A stretch of DNA of 64,000 nucleotides from Gaetbulibacter_B jejuensis (GCF_039524015.1 NZ_BAAAGF010000006.1:20232-84231); one strand, 5' to 3'. Shown: positions 28,230 through 37,377, counted from the stretch's first letter. Numbers and translations are program-made. The notes: generated from the letters alone by a model not told the origin.

Positions 28230-28258
28230 TTTAATTCACTTCAATTATCCAGTAAATT

Positions 28259-28281
28259 GCTTATTTTTAAAAAGAATAAGC
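28259..28281 (+). repeat. 7-bp hairpin between moxR and the acyltransferase
   Basis: GCTTATT at 28259 and AATAAGC at 28275 flank a 9-base loop, just before the acyltransferase ATG at 28289. No T-run follows, so it is not a standard terminator; it might limit translation of the downstream gene. Confidence 0.3.
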
Positions 28282-28288
28282 GGCTTTA

Positions 28289-29401
28289 ATGCGTTCCAAA
28301 AGAGTTTATGGTTTAGATGTTATTAGGTCTATTGCTATCAGTTTGGTAGTAATATCGCATTGTACATTTTTATTTTATACAGAAACCAATAACCCAATTA
28401 TACTTTTTACAAGAACTTTAGGAGCTGTAGGAGTAGATTTATTCTTTGTACTCAGTGGTTATTTAATTGGAGGACTGCTGCTAAAAAATATTGAGTCTGG
28501 TAAGACTTCATTTTCTGATTTAATAACCTTCTGGAAAAGACGTTGGCTTAGGACATTGCCTAATTACTTTTTGGTATTAGTGCTTAATGTCGTTTTACTG
28601 CTAATTCTTGGTGATGCACTACCTAAAAGTTTATGGCTTTACATTCCGTTTTTACAAAACTTTATAAATCCACATCCTGATTTTTTTACAGAAGCTTGGA
28701 GTTTATCCATTGAAGAGTATGCTTATTTACTACTTCCTTTTTTGCTGTATCTGTCTTTTTTTATGTTTAAAAAGCAGCATAAAAAGTTGTTTTTAAAGGT
28801 GACGCTCATTATGATAGTTGCACTTTTCGCTTTCAAAATAAGTTACTATTTCAATACTCATGTTACTAGTTATAAAGATTGGAGCTCAGGGTTTAGAAAA
28901 GTAGTGTTATATAGAATGGATGCTATCTATTTTGGGTTTTTATTAGTCTATATAATGAATACTTATGCTACGTTTTTTAAACAAAACCGAAAAATTTGTA
29001 TTAGTATCGCATGTACTGTTTTTGGAGGAACCCATCTCTTGATTTACCATTATAGTTTGCTGCCTCAAACGCATTTAGGATTTTATGTGTTTTTTTATTT
29101 GCCTATAGTAGTGCTAAGTTGTGCTTTGTTGTTTCCGTATTGTATTCAATTAAAACAACATAAGTTTTTTGGCAAGGTCTTTTACTTTTTAAGTACACGA
29201 TCGTATGCTATTTATTTAGTGAATTATTCTTTGATTCTGCTAAGTATTCAAAGGAATTTTAAAATAGAGCAATTAGCTTTTTTTGAAAAAGGTTTACTGT
29301 TGCTTTTGTTCTTGGTATTAACTTTAAGTATGTCGCAAATGATCTATGCGTTTTTTGAACGACCAATATTATTTTATAGAGATAAACATGTAGGTGATTA
29401 G
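28289..29401 (+). CDS. acyltransferase family 3 membrane protein
   Basis: 370 residues, about ten membrane helices. It has the family signature near the N-terminus: GLDVIRSIAISLVVISHC with the catalytic-type His, GAVGVDLFFVLSGYLIGG, and FWKRRWLRTLPNYF with conserved Arg residues. Such proteins O-acylate (usually acetylate) sugars of LPS, exopolysaccharide or peptidoglycan, using acyl-CoA from the cytoplasm. The acceptor is unknown. It has no cap-synthesis neighbours and follows moxR by 59 bases, possibly by read-through. Confidence 0.85.
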   Translation: MRSKRVYGLDVIRSIAISLVVISHCTFLFYTETNNPIILFTRTLGAVGVDLFFVLSGYLIGGLLLKNIESGKTSFSDLITFWKRRWLRTLPNYFLVLVLNVVLLLILGDALPKSLWLYIPFLQNFINPHPDFFTEAWSLSIEEYAYLLLPFLLYLSFFMFKKQHKKLFLKVTLIMIVALFAFKISYYFNTHVTSYKDWSSGFRKVVLYRMDAIYFGFLLVYIMNTYATFFKQNRKICISIACTVFGGTHLLIYHYSLLPQTHLGFYVFFYLPIVVLSCALLFPYCIQLKQHKFFGKVFYFLSTRSYAIYLVNYSLILLSIQRNFKIEQLAFFEKGLLLLLFLVLTLSMSQMIYAFFERPILFYRDKHVGD

Positions 29402-29665
29402 GTTGTTCGATAGAAAAAACTACAATAAAGACTCGTTCTAAATAAGGTGAATTGTTAAATTTTTGTTCAACTAATAATTTAAAAGCTAATTTTTTACCTT
29501 AAACGTTGTTTTGTTATTGTTTCGTGGTTTATTTTCAAAGAAAATGCAATTTCGTTGCATATTTTAAAATGCATATTAAAATTCGTAATTTTGCTGTCTG
29601 TTTTAAATAAAGTAATGCTTATGTGCATTACGTTTTTTACAATAATAAAATATATATAAACATAT
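29402..29665 (+). promoter_or_regulatory. acnB upstream region with -7 element and terminator-like leader hairpin
   Basis: TAATTTTG at 29586-29593 fits the Bacteroidota -7 box; no TTG is found at the right spacing. Downstream, in the presumed leader, GTAATGC (29612-29618) and GCATTAC (29625-29631) form a perfect 7-bp stem with a 6-base loop, followed at once by GTTTTTT. That is the form of an intrinsic terminator, 29 bases before the acnB ATG. Further short palindromes (ATGCAA/TTGCAT at 29544-29560) lie upstream. An attenuator or a structured leader is possible. Confidence 0.45.
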
Positions 29666-32446
29666 ATGCAAACATACAACGACTACCTTAAAGAAATTGA
29701 AGCTCGTAAACTTCAAGGATTACATCCAAAGCCTATTGATGGCGCAGAATTATTAAGCGAAATTATAGCACAAATAAAAGATGAAAATAACGAGCATAGA
29801 AAAGATTCTTTAAACTTTTTTATATATAACGTTTTACCAGGTACTACAAGTACTGCACGTGTAAAAGCAGACTTTTTAAAAGAAATTATTTTAGGTGAAA
29901 CTAAAGTAGAAGAAATTACTTCAGAATTTGCTTTCGAGCAATTATCTCACATGAAAGGTGGACCATCTGTAGAAGTACTTTTGGATTTAGCTTTAGGTGA
30001 AGATAAAGCAATTGTTGAAGCTGCAGCTAAAGTATTAAAAACACAAGTGTTTTTATACGAAGCAGATACTGAGCGATTAGAACAAGCAATGAAATCTGGT
30101 AGCGCGATAGCAAAAGAGATAATTGAGAGTTATGCACAAGCAGAATTTTTTACAAAACTTCCAGAAGTTCAAGAAGAAATTCAAGTAGTAACTTATGTTG
30201 CTGGTGTTGGTGATATTTCAACAGATTTATTATCACCTGGTGCAGATGCGCACTCAAGATCAGATCGTGAGTTACATGGGCAATCTATCTTTGAGCATAA
30301 CAAAGACATGCAACAAGAAGTTTTAGCTTTAAAAGAGCAGCATCCAGATAAACGTATTATGCTTATTGCAGAAAAAGGAACAATGGGTGTAGGATCGTCT
30401 CGTATGTCTGGTGTAAATAACGTGGCATTATGGACAGGTATTCCATCATCACCTTATGTACCGTTTATCAATATTGCACCTGTAATCGCTGGAACAAATG
30501 GTATTGCACCAATTTTCTTAACTACAGTTGGTGTAACTGGAGGAATTGGAATTGACCTTAAAAACTGGGTAAAACAAAAAGACGAAAACGGTAACACAGT
30601 TGTAGACGCAGATGGTGAGCCAATTTTAAAAGAGGTATATTCTGTAAAAACTGGTACGGTTTTAACAATTAATACAAAAGAGAAAAAATTATATAACGGA
30701 GACCAAGAGCTTAAAGATATTTCTACAGCATTAACACCACAAAAAATGGAGTTTATCAAAGCTGGTGGATCTTATGCTGTGGTTTTTGGTAAAAAATTAC
30801 AAACTTTTGCTTGTAAAGTTTTAGGTATCGAAATTCCTCAAGTGTACGCAGCATCTAAAGAAATTACTGTAGAAAACCAAGGGTTAACAGCAGTAGAAAA
30901 AATCTTCAATAAAAACGCTGTTGGTACAACTCCAGGAAAAACATTACACGCTGGATCTAACGTTCGTGTAGAAGTAAACATTGTAGGTTCTCAAGATACT
31001 ACAGGTTTAATGACGTCTCAAGAATTAGAAATGATGGCAGCAACCGTAATTTCACCAATCGTAGATGCTGGTTACCAATCAGGTTGTCATACAGCTTCAG
31101 TTTGGGATGACAAATCAAAAGCTAACATTCCGCGTTTAATGAAATTTATGAACGATTTCGGTTTAATTACTGGTCGTGATCCAAAAGGTCATTATCACGC
31201 AATGACAGACGTAATTCATAAAGTATTAAACGATATTACGGTAGACGATTGGGATATTATCATTGGTGGAGATTCGCACACACGTATGTCTAAAGGTGTT
31301 GCTTTTGGTGCCGATTCTGGTACTGTAGCATTAGCTTTAGCAACTGGTGAAGCAACAATGCCAATTCCAGAGTCTGTAAAAGTAACGTTTAAAGGTAACA
31401 TGAGAAGCTTCATGGATTTCCGTGATGTGGTACATGCAACGCAACAACAAATGTTAAAGCAATTTGATGGCGAAAACGTATTCCAAGGTCGTGTTATCGA
31501 AGTACACATTGGTACGTTAACATCAGATCAAGCCTTTACATTTACAGATTGGACTGCAGAGATGAAAGCGAAAGCGTCTATCTGTATTTCTGAAGAAGAA
31601 ACCTTAATCGAATCTTTAGAAATTGCTAGAGATCGTATCCAAATCATGATTAAAAAAGGTATGGATAACGAAAAGCAAATGTTACAAGGTTTAGTAGATA
31701 AAGCAAACAACAGAATAGAAGAGCTTAAATCTGGTTCTAAGCCAGCATTAAAGCCAGATGCAGATGCTAAATATTATGCAGAAGTGGTTATCGATTTAGA
31801 TGAAATTGCAGAACCAATGATTGCAGATCCAGATGTAAACAACGAAGATCCTTCAAGACGTTATACACACGATACTATTCGTCCATTATCATACTATGGC
31901 GGAACTAAAAAAGTAGATTTAGGTTTCGTTGGATCTTGTATGGTACATAAAGGTGATATGAAAATTTTAGCGCAAATGCTAAAAAATATCGAAGCTCAAC
32001 ATGGTAAAGTAGAATTTAAAGCACCATTAGTTGTAGCGCCACCAACATACAATATTGTTGATGAATTAAAAGCTGAAGGAGATTGGGAAGTATTACAAAA
32101 GTACTCAGGATTCGAGTTTAACGATGATGCACCAAAAGCAGCTGCACGTACTAAATACGAAAACATGTTGTATTTAGAACGTCCTGGTTGTAACCTTTGT
32201 ATGGGTAACCAAGAAAAAGCTGAGCCTGGAGATACAGTAATGGCAACATCAACACGTTTATTCCAAGGTCGTGTTGTAAAGGATGCTGATGGTAAAAAAG
32301 GTGAATCATTATTATCATCAACACCAGTTGTAGTATTATCAACTATTCTAGGTCGTACACCAACTATGCAAGAATACGAAGCTGCTGTAGATGGAATAGT
32401 ATTAACCAAGTTTAAGCCATCTCAAAAACAATTAGTAATGGCGTAA
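29666..32446 (+). CDS. acnB: aconitate hydratase B
   Basis: 926 residues. It interconverts citrate and isocitrate in the TCA cycle through a [4Fe-4S] cluster, and AcnB-type enzymes can also bind mRNA as apo-protein. The N-terminal HEAT-like domain (about 1-160) specific to AcnB is present (YNDYLKEIEARKLQGLHPKP). The cluster ligands are Cys758 (GSCMVHKGD), Cys842 and Cys845 (GCNLCMGNQEK). The swivel domain sits near the N-terminus (about 165-380) as expected for AcnB, unlike AcnA. Of special note, an AcnA-class aconitase gene follows 247 bases later. An intrinsic terminator follows directly. Confidence 0.97.
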   Translation: MQTYNDYLKEIEARKLQGLHPKPIDGAELLSEIIAQIKDENNEHRKDSLNFFIYNVLPGTTSTARVKADFLKEIILGETKVEEITSEFAFEQLSHMKGGPSVEVLLDLALGEDKAIVEAAAKVLKTQVFLYEADTERLEQAMKSGSAIAKEIIESYAQAEFFTKLPEVQEEIQVVTYVAGVGDISTDLLSPGADAHSRSDRELHGQSIFEHNKDMQQEVLALKEQHPDKRIMLIAEKGTMGVGSSRMSGVNNVALWTGIPSSPYVPFINIAPVIAGTNGIAPIFLTTVGVTGGIGIDLKNWVKQKDENGNTVVDADGEPILKEVYSVKTGTVLTINTKEKKLYNGDQELKDISTALTPQKMEFIKAGGSYAVVFGKKLQTFACKVLGIEIPQVYAASKEITVENQGLTAVEKIFNKNAVGTTPGKTLHAGSNVRVEVNIVGSQDTTGLMTSQELEMMAATVISPIVDAGYQSGCHTASVWDDKSKANIPRLMKFMNDFGLITGRDPKGHYHAMTDVIHKVLNDITVDDWDIIIGGDSHTRMSKGVAFGADSGTVALALATGEATMPIPESVKVTFKGNMRSFMDFRDVVHATQQQMLKQFDGENVFQGRVIEVHIGTLTSDQAFTFTDWTAEMKAKASICISEEETLIESLEIARDRIQIMIKKGMDNEKQMLQGLVDKANNRIEELKSGSKPALKPDADAKYYAEVVIDLDEIAEPMIADPDVNNEDPSRRYTHDTIRPLSYYGGTKKVDLGFVGSCMVHKGDMKILAQMLKNIEAQHGKVEFKAPLVVAPPTYNIVDELKAEGDWEVLQKYSGFEFNDDAPKAAARTKYENMLYLERPGCNLCMGNQEKAEPGDTVMATSTRLFQGRVVKDADGKKGESLLSSTPVVVLSTILGRTPTMQEYEAAVDGIVLTKFKPSQKQLVMA

Positions 32447-32467
32447 CAGTCATAACAACTTATATTC

Positions 32468-32500
32468 AAAAGCCCGAATTTAAAAATTCGGGCTTTTTTA
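32468..32500 (+). terminator. intrinsic terminator after acnB
   Basis: AAAGCCCGAATT and AATTCGGGCTTT flank a short A-rich loop and are followed by a T-run. A 12-bp stem with a GC core, 22 bases after the acnB stop. It separates the two aconitase transcripts. Confidence 0.9.
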
Positions 32501-32610
32501 TTAACCTTTTTTTATGATAGTTTGAGTTGAATTTTATTAAATTATCGCTACTACGTTATGGTTGCAATATTATGCTTTAAAGGCAATGTAACTTATAACA
32601 AATCTAAATT

Positions 32611-32654
32611 AAAGTGATATCTTACTTAAATAAAAAGGCGTGTCACTTTTTTTT
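32611..32654 (+). promoter_or_regulatory. possible leader hairpin before the second aconitase gene
   Basis: AAAGTGA (32611) can pair with TCACTTT (32643), which runs into eight T residues. The loop is long (25 bases), so the structure is weaker than the acnB leader hairpin. It lies about 40 bases before the ATG at 32694. A leftover terminator, an attenuator or chance are all possible. Confidence 0.25.
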
Positions 32655-32693
32655 AATAATTTTAATACGTAAACACTATAAAAGAAGATTTAT

Positions 32694-34958
32694 ATGGCAT
32701 TTGATATTGACATGATTAAAAAGGTTTATACTAATATGGCCGAACGTGTAGATAAAGCACGTGAAGTTGTAGGTAAACCATTAACACTATCTGAAAAGAT
32801 TTTATATTCTCACCTTTGGGATGGTAGTCCAGAAAAAGCCTTTGTAAGAGGTAAAGATTATGTAGATTTTGCTCCAGACCGTATTGCTTGTCAAGATGCA
32901 ACAGCGCAAATGGCTTTATTACAGTTTATGCAAGCTGGTAAAGACAAAGTTGCTGTACCTACAACTGTACATTGCGATCACTTAATTCAAGCAAAGCAAG
33001 GAGCAGCTGCCGATTTAAAACGAGCAAATGAAACGAGTAGTGAAGTATTTGACTTTTTAGCCTCTGTATCAAATAAGTATGGAATTGGCTTTTGGAAACC
33101 TGGAGCTGGAATTATCCATCAAGTAGTTTTAGAAAATTATGCATTTCCGGGAGGAATGATGATTGGTACTGATTCGCATACTGTAAATGCAGGAGGATTA
33201 GGTATGGTTGCTATTGGAGTTGGAGGTGCTGATGCTGTAGATGTAATGGCAGGTATGGCTTGGGAATTGAAATTTCCAAAGTTGATTGGTGTTAAATTAA
33301 CAGGTAAATTATCTGGATGGACAGCACCAAAAGATGTGATTTTAAAAGTAGCTGAAATACTTACTGTAAAAGGTGGTACTGGAGCTATTGTAGAATATTT
33401 TGGTCCTGGTGCGACTTCTATGTCTTGTACAGGAAAAGGAACTATCTGTAATATGGGAGCCGAAATAGGTGCAACAACCTCTACGTTTGGTTATGATGAG
33501 TCTATGGAGCGTTACTTGCGTGCTACTGATAGAGAAGATGTAGCTGACGAAGCTAATAAAGTAAAAGCACATTTAACAGCAGATCCTGAAGTGTATGCTA
33601 ACCCTGAGCAATATTTCGATCAAGTTATTGAAATTAATTTATCAGAGTTGTTACCACACTTAAATGGGCCTTTTACTCCAGATTTAGCTACAGAAGTAGG
33701 AACAATGACCGAAAAAGCTAAGGCAAACAATTGGCCTATGAAGGTAGAATGGGGATTAATTGGTTCTTGTACTAACTCGTCTTATGAAGATTTATCAAGA
33801 GCATCCTCTATTGCACAACAGGCTTTAGATAAAAAATTAAAAACAAAAGCTGAATTTGGGATTAATCCAGGTTCTGAGCAAGTACGATATACAACTGAAC
33901 GCGATGGTATCTTAGAGATTTTTGAAAAACTAGATGCTACTATTTTTACTAACGCATGTGGACCATGCATTGGTCAGTGGGCTCGTTATGAAGACCCTAA
34001 GAATGCGCCTAAAAACAGTATTGTGCATTCGTTTAACCGTAATTTTGCTAAGCGTGCTGATGGTAACCCAAATACACATGCATTTGTAGCATCGCCTGAA
34101 ATGACTGCTGCCATTGCTATTGCAGGACGTTTAGATTTTAATCCATTGACTGATAAATTAATCAATGAAGATGGGGAAGAAGTGATGTTAGATGAACCAA
34201 CAGGATGGGAATTACCACCTAAAGGTTTTGAGGTAAAAGAAAATGGATACGTAGAGCCATTAGCAGACGGAAGTGGAGTAGAGGTAATTGTATCTCCAAC
34301 TTCTGAACGTTTAGAGCTTTTAACACCATTCAAGCCAATTGGAGATGAAATTAAAGGTGCAAAGTTATTAATCAAAGCACATGGAAAATGTACAACAGAT
34401 CATATTTCTATGGCAGGACCTTGGTTGCGTTTTCGTGGACACCTAGATAATATCTCTAACAACTGTTTAATTGGTGCTGTAAATGCATTCAATATGAAAA
34501 CAAACATGGTTAAAAGTCAAATTACTGGAGATTATGCTGGTGTTCCTGATACACAACGAGAATATAAAGCTAAAGGCATTAAAACGATTGTAGTTGGAGA
34601 TCATAACTATGGAGAAGGTTCTTCTCGTGAGCATGCTGCAATGGAACCAAGACATCTTGGTGTTGCTGCTGTAATTGTGAAATCTTTTGCGCGTATTCAT
34701 GAAACCAACTTGAAAAAGCAAGGTATGTTAGGATTAACTTTTGCGAATGAAGCTGATTACGATTTAATTCAGGAAGATGATACGTTTAACTTCTTAGATT
34801 TAAACGAGTTTGCTCCTGACAAGCAATTAACTATTGAAGTTGTTCATGCAGATGGTAGTAAAGACACTATAAAAGTGAATCACACCTATAACGAGGCACA
34901 AATTGCATGGTATAAAGCTGGATCTGCATTAAACCTAATTGCTGCAGAAAACGCATAA
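32694..34958 (+). CDS. aconitate hydratase, AcnA/mitochondrial class
   Basis: 754 residues, the size of the mitochondrial-type aconitase. It performs the same citrate-isocitrate reaction as the AcnB next door. The cluster cysteines are Cys359 (GSCTNSSYED), Cys422 and Cys425 (NACGPCIGQW). Substrate-binding segments such as IGTDSHTVNAGGLG, FNRNFAKRADGN and GDHNYGEGSSREHAA are intact, and the swivel domain is C-terminal (from about 560). By family knowledge AcnA-type enzymes are the more oxidant-stable and AcnB the main growth-phase enzyme. The gene has its own 247-base upstream region and terminator, so the two are adjacent but separately transcribed. Confidence 0.95.
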   Translation: MAFDIDMIKKVYTNMAERVDKAREVVGKPLTLSEKILYSHLWDGSPEKAFVRGKDYVDFAPDRIACQDATAQMALLQFMQAGKDKVAVPTTVHCDHLIQAKQGAAADLKRANETSSEVFDFLASVSNKYGIGFWKPGAGIIHQVVLENYAFPGGMMIGTDSHTVNAGGLGMVAIGVGGADAVDVMAGMAWELKFPKLIGVKLTGKLSGWTAPKDVILKVAEILTVKGGTGAIVEYFGPGATSMSCTGKGTICNMGAEIGATTSTFGYDESMERYLRATDREDVADEANKVKAHLTADPEVYANPEQYFDQVIEINLSELLPHLNGPFTPDLATEVGTMTEKAKANNWPMKVEWGLIGSCTNSSYEDLSRASSIAQQALDKKLKTKAEFGINPGSEQVRYTTERDGILEIFEKLDATIFTNACGPCIGQWARYEDPKNAPKNSIVHSFNRNFAKRADGNPNTHAFVASPEMTAAIAIAGRLDFNPLTDKLINEDGEEVMLDEPTGWELPPKGFEVKENGYVEPLADGSGVEVIVSPTSERLELLTPFKPIGDEIKGAKLLIKAHGKCTTDHISMAGPWLRFRGHLDNISNNCLIGAVNAFNMKTNMVKSQITGDYAGVPDTQREYKAKGIKTIVVGDHNYGEGSSREHAAMEPRHLGVAAVIVKSFARIHETNLKKQGMLGLTFANEADYDLIQEDDTFNFLDLNEFAPDKQLTIEVVHADGSKDTIKVNHTYNEAQIAWYKAGSALNLIAAENA

Positions 34959-34978
34959 ACATTAATGAAATGAATACT

Positions 34979-35011
34979 AAAACTCCTGAAGGTTCTTCAG
35001 GAGTTTTTTTT
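34979..35011 (+). terminator. intrinsic terminator after the second aconitase gene
   Basis: AAAACTCCTGAA and TTCAGGAGTTTT form a perfect 12-bp stem around a 5-base loop, followed by a T-run. It lies 20 bases after the stop at 34958. Confidence 0.92.
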
Positions 35012-35079
35012 GTTTTGTATGTAAGGATAAAGCAAGTGCTTTCGACTGAATTTGATAACTAACACAATTCAAGTATATT

Positions 35080-35751
35080 ATGAAATCAGTTTGGTTTTTC
35101 GAGGATGTTAACTTGTTTAAAATACTGTGTCCTCATAAGTTTAAAGCATATAGAAAATCTCACGAGTTTACTTCTTATAAAAAGCAAGATTATATCTATT
35201 TTGAAGCTGATAATTCTAACAAGGTATTTCTTATAGAAAAAGGTAAAGTAAAGATTGGTTATTACAGCGAATCAGGAGACGAAGTAGTAAAAGCTATTTT
35301 AACTAAAGGAGAACTCTTTGGAGAAAAAGCCATTTTGGGAGAACGTATGCGAGATGAGTTTGCTCAGTCTATAGACAATGAAACTTCTATTTGTCCAATA
35401 GGTGTCGATACGATGCATACTTTAATGCGCGATAATGAAACCTTTAGTTTTAGAGTGTATAAGCTTATTGGGTTTAGATTTAAAAAACTAGAAAGACGTT
35501 TACAGTTGTTATTGTTTAAAGACTCAAAAACTAGACTTATGGAGTTTTTAGAGGAATTGTGTGATGAGTATGGTTATGACTGTAAAGACACAGGAAATAG
35601 AGTGATAAAACATCCATACACCCAAAAAGATATGGCGTCACTTATAGGAACTTCTAGACCAACACTAAATGTGCTTTTAAACGAATTGAAGGAAGAACAT
35701 TTAATTGATTTCAATAGAAAAGAGATAAGATTATTGAAAAAAATTGCCTAA
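35080..35751 (+). CDS. Crp/Fnr-family transcriptional regulator
   Basis: 223 residues. Residues about 25-125 form a cyclic-nucleotide-binding-type beta-roll (YIYFEADNSNKVFLIEKGKV, GELFGEKAILG). A long dimer helix follows and then a winged helix-turn-helix (about 165-220) with recognition region YTQKDMASLIGTSRPTLNVL. The phosphate-cassette Arg of cAMP-binding CRP is not clear, and there is no N-terminal Cys cluster of true FNR, so neither cAMP nor Fe-S sensing can be claimed. It may respond to redox or stress. Monocistronic, between a terminator and a perfect palindrome. Confidence 0.88.
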   Translation: MKSVWFFEDVNLFKILCPHKFKAYRKSHEFTSYKKQDYIYFEADNSNKVFLIEKGKVKIGYYSESGDEVVKAILTKGELFGEKAILGERMRDEFAQSIDNETSICPIGVDTMHTLMRDNETFSFRVYKLIGFRFKKLERRLQLLLFKDSKTRLMEFLEELCDEYGYDCKDTGNRVIKHPYTQKDMASLIGTSRPTLNVLLNELKEEHLIDFNRKEIRLLKKIA

Positions 35752-35769
35752 TGTTAGCTAGCTAACATT
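35750..35769. repeat. perfect 20-bp palindrome overlapping the regulator's stop codon
   Basis: AATGTTAGCTAGCTAACATT reads the same on both strands. It begins within the TAA stop of the Crp/Fnr gene and lies 52 bases upstream of the next ATG. Folded as RNA it gives an 8-bp stem with a CTAG tetraloop, then TTTATAATTT, so a weak terminator is possible; as DNA it looks like a dimer binding site. Confidence 0.55.
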
Positions 35770-35821
35770 TTATAATTTGTAGCTCTTTTAATTTTGGCAT
35801 ATAACCTTAAAAATTTATGCA

Positions 35822-36697
35822 ATGATTAAAAGAATGTTTTTAGCAGTAGTGCTGCTTTCAGTGTTAGTGGTGTCGTGTAGTGATGATGACGATAATACTA
35901 CAAGTCCAAATTCGAATTTAACGTTAAACCTTAACGGATTGGAAGCTTTAGGTGACGATTATGTCTATGAGGGCTGGATTATTGTTGATGGTCAACCAGT
36001 ATCAACAGGAACTTTTTCTAGTGTTACTTTTCCACAAACCTTTTCAGTTAACACAATGCAATTAAATGAAGCAACAATGTTTGTATTGTCTATTGAACCA
36101 GCTGTTGATCCTGATCCTGCTCCAGCAGCAACAAAAATTTTAGCTGGTGCTTTTACTGGAGATTTGGCAATGGTGGATAGTAATAGTATAGTTGGTGACT
36201 TTAGCTCAGCTTCTGGTACTTATATTTTAGCAACACCAACAGATATGGATGATACTAATGAAGCTAGTGGTGTGTGGTTTTTAGACAATTCAAGTGGAAG
36301 TCCTATGACAGGTTTAAACTTACCAACATTACAAGATGGTTGGAAATATGAAGGTTGGGCAGTAATAGATGGAACTCCTGTAAGTACAGGTACTTTTACA
36401 TTGGTTGATGATTTTGATGATAACGCAACAACATCACCTTTTAAAGGAGATTCGGGAGATGGACCAAGTTACCCAGGAGAAGATTATTTACAAAATGCAC
36501 CTACTGGATTAACTTTTCCAACAGATTTAAGAGGAACAACAGTAGTTGTTTCGGTTGAACCTTTTCCAGATAATAGCCCAATGCCATTTACGCTAAAACC
36601 ATTAGCTCACATGGTTCCAAATGATGCAATGACACATACAGTAATTAATTTAGGAGATGGACCTGTTGCTAGTTTATCAGGTTCTGTTACAAGATAA
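35822..36697 (+). CDS. lipoprotein with two anti-sigma-K (RskA)-like repeats
   Basis: 291 residues with a lipoprotein signal (LVVSCSDDDDN). Two similar segments are seen: about 43-70 (YVYEGWIIVDGQPVSTGTF) and about 178-205 (WKYEGWAVIDGTPVSTGTF). Each is followed by a beta-rich part ending in a TMFVLSIEP / TVVVSVEP strand. These resemble the extracytoplasmic C-terminal domain of RskA-type anti-sigma factors. No N-terminal cytoplasmic zinc-binding domain or membrane helix is present, so it cannot act as an anti-sigma factor by itself. Function unknown. The preceding gene is a Crp/Fnr regulator. Confidence 0.7.
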   Translation: MIKRMFLAVVLLSVLVVSCSDDDDNTTSPNSNLTLNLNGLEALGDDYVYEGWIIVDGQPVSTGTFSSVTFPQTFSVNTMQLNEATMFVLSIEPAVDPDPAPAATKILAGAFTGDLAMVDSNSIVGDFSSASGTYILATPTDMDDTNEASGVWFLDNSSGSPMTGLNLPTLQDGWKYEGWAVIDGTPVSTGTFTLVDDFDDNATTSPFKGDSGDGPSYPGEDYLQNAPTGLTFPTDLRGTTVVVSVEPFPDNSPMPFTLKPLAHMVPNDAMTHTVINLGDGPVASLSGSVTR

Positions 36698-36765
36698 TTT
36701 ATAGTTTAGAGTTTAATTAATTTATAGATTTGAAGCATGGTTTCAATTATGAGGCTATGCTTTTC

Positions 36766-36794
36766 TTGTGTTTGGATATTCTATTTTACCTTTG
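36766..36794 (+). promoter_or_regulatory. promoter of the thioredoxin gene
   Basis: TTG at 36766-36768, 18 bases, then TACCTTTG at 36787-36794. It is a good match to the Bacteroidota form, one base short of the commonest spacing. The ATG is 20 bases downstream. Confidence 0.65.
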
Positions 36795-36813
36795 AAAAAA
36801 TATACAACAGCAA

Positions 36814-37377
36814 ATGACATTTAGAAAACTTAAAATAAGCAACATTGTTTTTTTAGTAATAATAGTTTTAATGCTTATTCCTCAAACAAGACAACCTATT
36901 CAAGTAGCAATTCAGTCTGTGATTTCAAAGTTTAGTCCTTCGGTTATTGATAAAGAAGACCGAAAAAAAATAGAGTATTCTAGTTGGAATTTAAGAGATT
37001 TAAATGGCAACGAGTTTAATTTTAAGGACGCTAAAGGTAAAGTGGTGTTTGTAAATCTTTGGGCAACTTGGTGTCCTCCTTGTATTGCAGAATTTCAGTC
37101 TATTCAAGATTTGTATAATGATTATAACGAAAACGTTGTGTTTTTATTAGTTTCAGATGAATCTCCTGAAGTCATTAACGCATTCTTAGATAAAAAAGGG
37201 TATAATATTCAAATTTTTAATCCTTTGACCAAGTATCCTGAAGATCTTAGTTCAAGAAGTATTCCTAGAACATTTATTATAGATAGAGAAGGATATCTTG
37301 TGGTTGATAAAAATGGAGCTGCTAATTGGAACAGTGATAAGGTTCGTGAACAGTTAGACGAATTGCTTATTAAGTAA
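36814..37377 (+). CDS. membrane-anchored TlpA/ResA-like thioredoxin
   Basis: 187 residues. One N-terminal membrane helix (about 10-30, IVFLVIIVLMLIP) anchors a periplasmic thioredoxin fold. The active site is ATWCPPCIAEF and the cis-Pro region RSIPRTFIIDREG. CPPC with a TlpA-like pattern points to a reductase serving cytochrome c maturation or other periplasmic disulfides. It has its own promoter. The 3' end overlaps the convergent lycopene cyclase gene by 24 bases, so the two transcripts run into each other with no terminator. Confidence 0.88.
   Translation: MTFRKLKISNIVFLVIIVLMLIPQTRQPIQVAIQSVISKFSPSVIDKEDRKKIEYSSWNLRDLNGNEFNFKDAKGKVVFVNLWATWCPPCIAEFQSIQDLYNDYNENVVFLLVSDESPEVINAFLDKKGYNIQIFNPLTKYPEDLSSRSIPRTFIIDREGYLVVDKNGAANWNSDKVREQLDELLIK

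Noticed and set aside
30454..34721. Many long minus-strand frames within the aconitase genes
   Set aside because: They are antisense shadows of two conserved genes, with no homology-like features or promoters.
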